A stretch of 32,349 nt of DNA from CAZLIC01 sp964559535 (GTDB lineage: Bacteria > Pseudomonadota > Alphaproteobacteria > Rhodobacterales > Rhodobacteraceae). The notes under the pieces are model-generated. The model was given only the letters and a program-made list of their open reading frames with translations. It was not told where the DNA came from and searched no databases. Positions within the stretch are counted from its first letter, which is position 1. Each line of letters starts with the position of its first letter. The DNA lies in the NCBI GenBank assembly GCA_964559535.1, contig CAZLIC010000046.1:1-32349 (forward strand), written 5' to 3'. The position numbers and the translations under genes are program-made. Shown piece by piece: positions 29,241 through 32,349 of this stretch.

Positions 29241-29939
29241 ATGGCCGACCTGCAGGCGCATCTTCTGGTGGTGGACGATGACGAGCGCATCCGCGTCCTT
29301 CTGCAGAAATTCCTGATCCGCAACGGGTTCCTGGTCACCGCCTGCGGCAGCGCGGGGCATGCGCGCAAGCTGCTTGCCGGGCTGGAGTTCGACCTGATCG
29401 TGCTGGACGTGATGATGCCGGGCGAAGACGGCATCGCGCTGACCCGCGAGTTGCGGGTGCGGTCACAGGTGCCGATCCTGCTGTTGACGGCGCGGGGCGA
29501 GACCGGCAGCCGGATCGAGGGGTTCGAGGCGGGGGCGGACGATTACCTGGTGAAGCCCTTCGAGCCGAAGGAGCTCTTGTTGCGCATCAACGCCATCCTG
29601 CGCCGCGTGCCGCAGGTGCGGGCCGAGCCGGGGCCCAAGGTACTGCACATGGGCGAGGTGCGCTATGACATCGAGCGGGGCGAACTTTGGCGGGGCGAGG
29701 TGCCGGTACGGCTGACCGCAACCGAAGCGCAGCTGATGCGCATCTTCGCCGCCGCGCCGGGCCAGCCGGTGGGCCGCGACAAGCTGGCGGGCGAGGTACC
29801 GGAAGAGGGTGACAAGGGCGGCGACCGCGCGGTGGACGTGCAGATCACCCGCCTGCGCCGCAAGATCGAGGCCGATCCGAAGCAGCCGCGCTATCTGCAG
29901 ACGATCCGCGGGGCGGGCTACATGCTGGCGCCGGACTGA
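29241..29939 (+). CDS. petR: OmpR-family response regulator, PetR-like
   Basis: The 232-residue protein has a receiver domain (about 5-118) with the acidic pocket Asp12/Asp13, phospho-acceptor Asp56 in VLDVMMPGEDG, Thr83 and Lys105 (YLVKPFEP). A C-terminal OmpR/PhoB winged helix follows (about 135-230: LTATEAQLMRIF, DRAVDVQITRLRRKIEADPKQPRYLQTIRGAGYML). No sensor kinase gene is adjacent. The petP-petR order matches R. capsulatus, where both are reported as essential and linked to cytochrome bc1 genes. Here the genes that follow are isoprenoid genes, not petABC. Confidence 0.85.
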   Translation: MADLQAHLLVVDDDERIRVLLQKFLIRNGFLVTACGSAGHARKLLAGLEFDLIVLDVMMPGEDGIALTRELRVRSQVPILLLTARGETGSRIEGFEAGADDYLVKPFEPKELLLRINAILRRVPQVRAEPGPKVLHMGEVRYDIERGELWRGEVPVRLTATEAQLMRIFAAAPGQPVGRDKLAGEVPEEGDKGGDRAVDVQITRLRRKIEADPKQPRYLQTIRGAGYMLAPD

Positions 29940-29952
29940 GCGGCGGAGAGCG

Positions 29953-29971
29953 CCGGGGGTTTCACCCCCGG
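29953..29971 (+). terminator. Terminator hairpin after the response regulator
   Basis: CCGGGGGT (29953-29960), loop ttc, ACCCCCGG (29964-29971), followed by gacccccagggtattt. This G/C-rich stem with a TTC loop and trailing ACCCCCAGGGTATTT is a pattern I associate with intergenic ends in Rhodobacteraceae genomes. It separates the regulator pair from the isoprenoid operon. Confidence 0.62.
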
Positions 29972-30016
29972 ACCCCCAGGGTATTTCGGCAAAGGTGAGA
30001 ACAAGGAAGGCAGGAC

Positions 30017-30943
30017 GTGGCAACGGCAGTGTTTTCGCATGGAGCCCACGAAGGGCATGTCACCCCGCCGGGCCACCCCGAGCGGGTTGATCGCTATGCC
30101 GCGGTGATGGCGGGGCTGGAGAGGCTGACGCTGGACCGCCGCGACTGTCCGATGGCGGAGGAGGCCGACATCCTGCGCTGCCATCCGGCGCGGTATGTCG
30201 AGACCGTGCGGGCGGCGGCCCCCACGAAGGGATTTGTGCAACTGGATGCCGACACCTGGCTGTCGCCGGGGTCGTGGGAGGCGGCATCGCGCGCGGTGGG
30301 CGGGGTCTGCGCGGCGGTGGATGCGGTGATGACGGGGGCGGCGGCCAATGCCTTTGCCGCCGTGCGCCCGCCGGGGCACCATGCCGAGGCGGAGGTTCCG
30401 ATGGGATTCTGCCTGTTCGGCAACGTGGCCATTGCCGCGAAGCGGGCGCTGGACCATCACGGGGCGGGTCGTGTGGCCGTGGTGGATTTCGACGTGCACC
30501 ACGGCAACGGCACGCAGGCGCTGCTGTGGGACGAGCCGCGGGCGCTGTTTTTCTCGTCACACCAGATGCCGTTGTGGCCGGGGACGGGTGCGGTATCGGA
30601 ACGGGGCGCGCACGGGCAGGTGGTGAACCTGCCGCTGCCCCCCGGTTCCGATGGCGCCCACATGCGGCGGGTCTACGAGGCGCAGGTGTTTCCGCGGCTG
30701 CGCGACTGGAAGCCTGACCTGATCCTGATCTCGGCCGGGTTCGATGCCCATGCCGACGACCCGCTGGCCGGGCTGGAGTGGCAGGCCGGGGATTTCGCCT
30801 GGCTGACCGGGCGGCTCTGCACGCTTGCTGCAGATGTCTGCGGCGGCCGCGTGGTATCGGCCCTGGAAGGCGGCTATGATCTGGACGCCTTGCGCGCCAG
30901 TGTGGCGGCGCATGTGGGCGTGCTGGAGGCGGCAGGAACATGA
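30017..30943 (+). CDS. Histone deacetylase family protein (acetylpolyamine/acetoin-type amidohydrolase)
   Basis: The 308-residue zinc amidohydrolase shows all family blocks: GHPERVDRYAAV, FAAVRPPGHHAEAEVPMGFCLFGNVAIAA with the catalytic His-His pair, VDFDVHHGNGTQ and SAGFDAHADDPLAGLEW supplying the zinc-binding Asp/His/Asp, and SALEGGYDL. Bacterial members deacetylate polyamines or small acyl amides. The start is GTG at 30017 with a purine-rich AAGGAAGG upstream. Its stop overlaps xseB (ATGA); this gene commonly precedes xseB-ispA-dxs in Rhodobacterales. Confidence 0.93.
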   Translation: MATAVFSHGAHEGHVTPPGHPERVDRYAAVMAGLERLTLDRRDCPMAEEADILRCHPARYVETVRAAAPTKGFVQLDADTWLSPGSWEAASRAVGGVCAAVDAVMTGAAANAFAAVRPPGHHAEAEVPMGFCLFGNVAIAAKRALDHHGAGRVAVVDFDVHHGNGTQALLWDEPRALFFSSHQMPLWPGTGAVSERGAHGQVVNLPLPPGSDGAHMRRVYEAQVFPRLRDWKPDLILISAGFDAHADDPLAGLEWQAGDFAWLTGRLCTLAADVCGGRVVSALEGGYDLDALRASVAAHVGVLEAAGT

Positions 30944-31179
30944 CGGACAGGCCGGTGGGAGAGATGGCGTTCGAAGAGGCGATGGCGGCGCTGGAAGGCG
31001 TGGTGGGCCAGCTGGAACGCGGCGAGGTGGCGCTGGACCAGTCGATTGCGCTGTACGAACGCGGCGCGGCGCTGAAGGCGCGCTGCGCGGCACTGCTGGC
31101 CGATGCCGAGGCGAAGGTCGAGCTGATCCGGGCGCAGGAAGGCCGCGCCACGGGCACCGCGCCGCTGGAGGGGATGTGA
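30940..31179 (+). CDS. xseB: Exodeoxyribonuclease VII small subunit
   Basis: XseB forms the small helical subunit around XseA in the enzyme that degrades single-stranded DNA. The 79-residue protein shows the family pattern MAFEEAMAALEGVVGQLERGEVALDQSIALYERGAALKARCAALLADAEAKVELI, two helices that form a hairpin. It overlaps the HDAC gene by four bases at its start and ispA by four bases at its end (GTGA), in the usual xseB-ispA-dxs operon. Confidence 0.95.
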   Translation: MTDRPVGEMAFEEAMAALEGVVGQLERGEVALDQSIALYERGAALKARCAALLADAEAKVELIRAQEGRATGTAPLEGM

Positions 31180-32039
31180 GCTTTCCGGCACGTCTGGCCG
31201 TGGTGCAGGCCGCGGTTTCGGCGCGGCTTGACGCGGCGCTGGCACCGATGGGCGACCTGCCGGTGGTGCAGGCGATGCGCTGGGCCGTGGCCGGGGGCAA
31301 GCGCATCCGCGCCTTTCTGGTGATGGAGGGTGCCGCGCTGCACGGGGTGCCCGACGATGTGTCGGTGACGGCAGCGGCGGCCATCGAGGCGCTGCATGCC
31401 TACAGCCTGGTCCACGACGACCTGCCCTGCATGGACGACGACGACCTGCGCCGCGGCCTGCCGACCGTGCATGTGAAGTGGGGTGAAGCGACGGCAGTGC
31501 TGGCCGGCGATGCGCTGCAGACGCTGGCGTTCGCGTTGCTGACGGACCCCGTACTGGGCGATGTGCGCATCGCGCTGGTGGCGGGGCTGGCGCGGGCGGC
31601 GGGGGCCGAGGGGATGGTGGGCGGGCAGGCGCTGGACATCGCCGCCGAGACCGCGCCGGTGCCGCTGACCCTGCCCGAGATCGAGCGGTTGCAGGCGGGC
31701 AAGACCGGCGCGCTGATCGAATGGTCGGGCACCGCGGGGGCGGTGCTGGCGGGGGCCGACCCCGCGCCGCTGGCGGCCTATGCCCGGGCGCTGGGCCTGG
31801 CGTTCCAGATTGCCGACGATATCCTTGATGCCACCGGCACCGAGGCCGCCACCGGCAAGCGGGTGGGCAAGGATGCTGCGGCGGGCAAGGCGACCTTTGT
31901 CACCCTCTTGGGGTTGCCCGGCGCACAGGCGCGGGCGGCGGCGCTGGTGGATCAGGCGGCTGCGGCATTGGGTCCCTATGGCGCGCGCGCGGATGTGCTG
32001 GTGCAGGCCGCACGCTATGTGATTGACCGGGAAAGCTGA
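31176..32039 (+). CDS. ispA: Farnesyl diphosphate synthase (polyprenyl synthetase family)
   Basis: IspA condenses isopentenyl and allylic diphosphates to farnesyl diphosphate, the precursor of quinones, carotenoids, bacterioprenol and, in phototrophic relatives, bacteriochlorophyll side chains. The 287-residue protein has GGKRIRAFLV, the first Asp-rich motif in VHDDLPCMDDDDLRRGLPT (about 84-102), GGQALDIAAE, KTGALIEWS and the second Asp-rich motif FQIADDILDATG. The start is GTG at 31176, overlapping the xseB stop. The dxs gene begins three bases after its stop. Confidence 0.95.
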   Translation: MSFPARLAVVQAAVSARLDAALAPMGDLPVVQAMRWAVAGGKRIRAFLVMEGAALHGVPDDVSVTAAAAIEALHAYSLVHDDLPCMDDDDLRRGLPTVHVKWGEATAVLAGDALQTLAFALLTDPVLGDVRIALVAGLARAAGAEGMVGGQALDIAAETAPVPLTLPEIERLQAGKTGALIEWSGTAGAVLAGADPAPLAAYARALGLAFQIADDILDATGTEAATGKRVGKDAAAGKATFVTLLGLPGAQARAAALVDQAAAALGPYGARADVLVQAARYVIDRES

Positions 32040-32041
32040 CG

Positions 32042-32349
32042 ATGACCGACCGCCCCAAGACCCCTTTGCTGGACCGCGTGCACCTTCCGGTGGACCTGAA
32101 GGGTCTGTCGGACGGGCAGCTGCGGCAACTGGCTGACGAGCTGCGGGCCGAGACCATCAGCGCCGTGTCGGTGACCGGCGGGCACCTGGGCGCGGGGCTG
32201 GGTGTGGTGGAACTGACCGTCGCGCTGCACGCGGTGTTCGACACGCCGCGTGACAAAATCATCTGGGACGTGGGCCACCAGTGCTACCCGCACAAGATCC
32301 TGACCGGGCGGCGCGACCGCATCCGCACCCTGCGCACCGAGGGCGGGCT
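32042..32349 (+). CDS. dxs: 1-deoxy-D-xylulose-5-phosphate synthase, N-terminal part (cut by the window edge)
   Basis: Dxs makes the first metabolite of the non-mevalonate isoprenoid pathway from pyruvate and glyceraldehyde-3-phosphate using thiamine diphosphate. About 102 residues are visible: LLDRVHLPVDLKGLSDGQLRQLADELRAETISAVSVTGGHLGAGLGVVELTVALHAVFDTPRDKIIWDVGHQCYPHKILTGRRD, which is the conserved N terminus with the HLGAGLG and DVGHQ.YPHKI blocks. It starts at ATG 32042 and continues past 32349. It shares an operon with ispA, giving joint control of isoprenoid supply. Confidence 0.96.
   Translation, partial: MTDRPKTPLLDRVHLPVDLKGLSDGQLRQLADELRAETISAVSVTGGHLGAGLGVVELTVALHAVFDTPRDKIIWDVGHQCYPHKILTGRRDRIRTLRTEGG

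Noticed and set aside
1..32349. CRISPR array
   Set aside because: No regularly spaced direct repeats of 25-40 nt and no cas genes were seen.

Overview
The window comes from a high-GC alphaproteobacterium, almost certainly family Rhodobacteraceae (Rhodobacter/Tabrizicola/Gemmobacter type). Supporting signs are the slt-dapA, smpB-pgsA-moaD-moaE and HDAC-xseB-ispA-dxs gene orders, a PetP/PetR-like regulator pair, several Rhodobacterales-type orphan families, and very GC-rich third positions that leave long false frames opposite most genes. Genus and species cannot be fixed from what is visible.

Region 1 (1-5079) is the right end of an integrative element inserted at the 3' end of a tRNA-Ala(CGC) gene. 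By eye it is less GC-rich than the rest. It holds a ribbon-helix-helix (RHH) protein overlapping an HsdR-N-type PD-(D/E)xK nuclease domain protein that stops at the left edge of the window, a DUF488 protein translationally coupled to a XerC/D-like recombinase, and a DUF6538-type integrase next to the tRNA. A cluster of 12-bp and 10-bp repeats between the integrase and the tRNA looks like recombinase arm or operator sites. The other end of the element lies beyond the left edge.

Region 2 (5233-15526) is mostly core metabolism: soluble lytic transglycosylase, dapA, then a variable block (proline-racemase-family enzyme with an unusual Ser/Thr active-site pair, coupled DMT exporter, Hint-domain protein, aminotransferase, GH19 endolysin-like protein), then smpB, pgsA, moaD, moaE and an NADPH-dependent FMN reductase. 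Three perfect hairpins stand side by side at 15579-15684.

Region 3 (15713-23961) holds two orphan proteins, a UMF1-type MFS transporter, the endopeptidase MepA, a phytase-like esterase lipoprotein, a queuosine-precursor transporter, an RTX protein, and a MOSC-domain and a glycosyltransferase gene. Between the transporter and the RTX gene (20905-21130) lies the most unusual stretch of the window: a candidate structured small RNA or leader. It has a consensus -35 box, a 17-nt perfect match to the complement of the typical alphaproteobacterial 16S rRNA 3' tail at ideal distance from an 18-codon ORF, an upstream anti-Shine-Dalgarno able to pair with it, further small hairpins, and a 15-bp terminator-like stem.

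Region 4 (23958-32349) holds a lytic transglycosylase that starts the LTG-GT2-MOSC operon, cobD/cobC-type cobalamin genes, a small orphan, ilvE divergent from a MarR/OmpR regulator pair (petP/petR-like), and the HDAC-xseB-ispA-dxs isoprenoid operon, in which dxs runs off the right edge.

Four peptidoglycan-cleaving enzymes (Slt, GH19, MepA, LTG) fall within 20 kb. No CRISPR array, rRNA gene or intact insertion sequence was seen.
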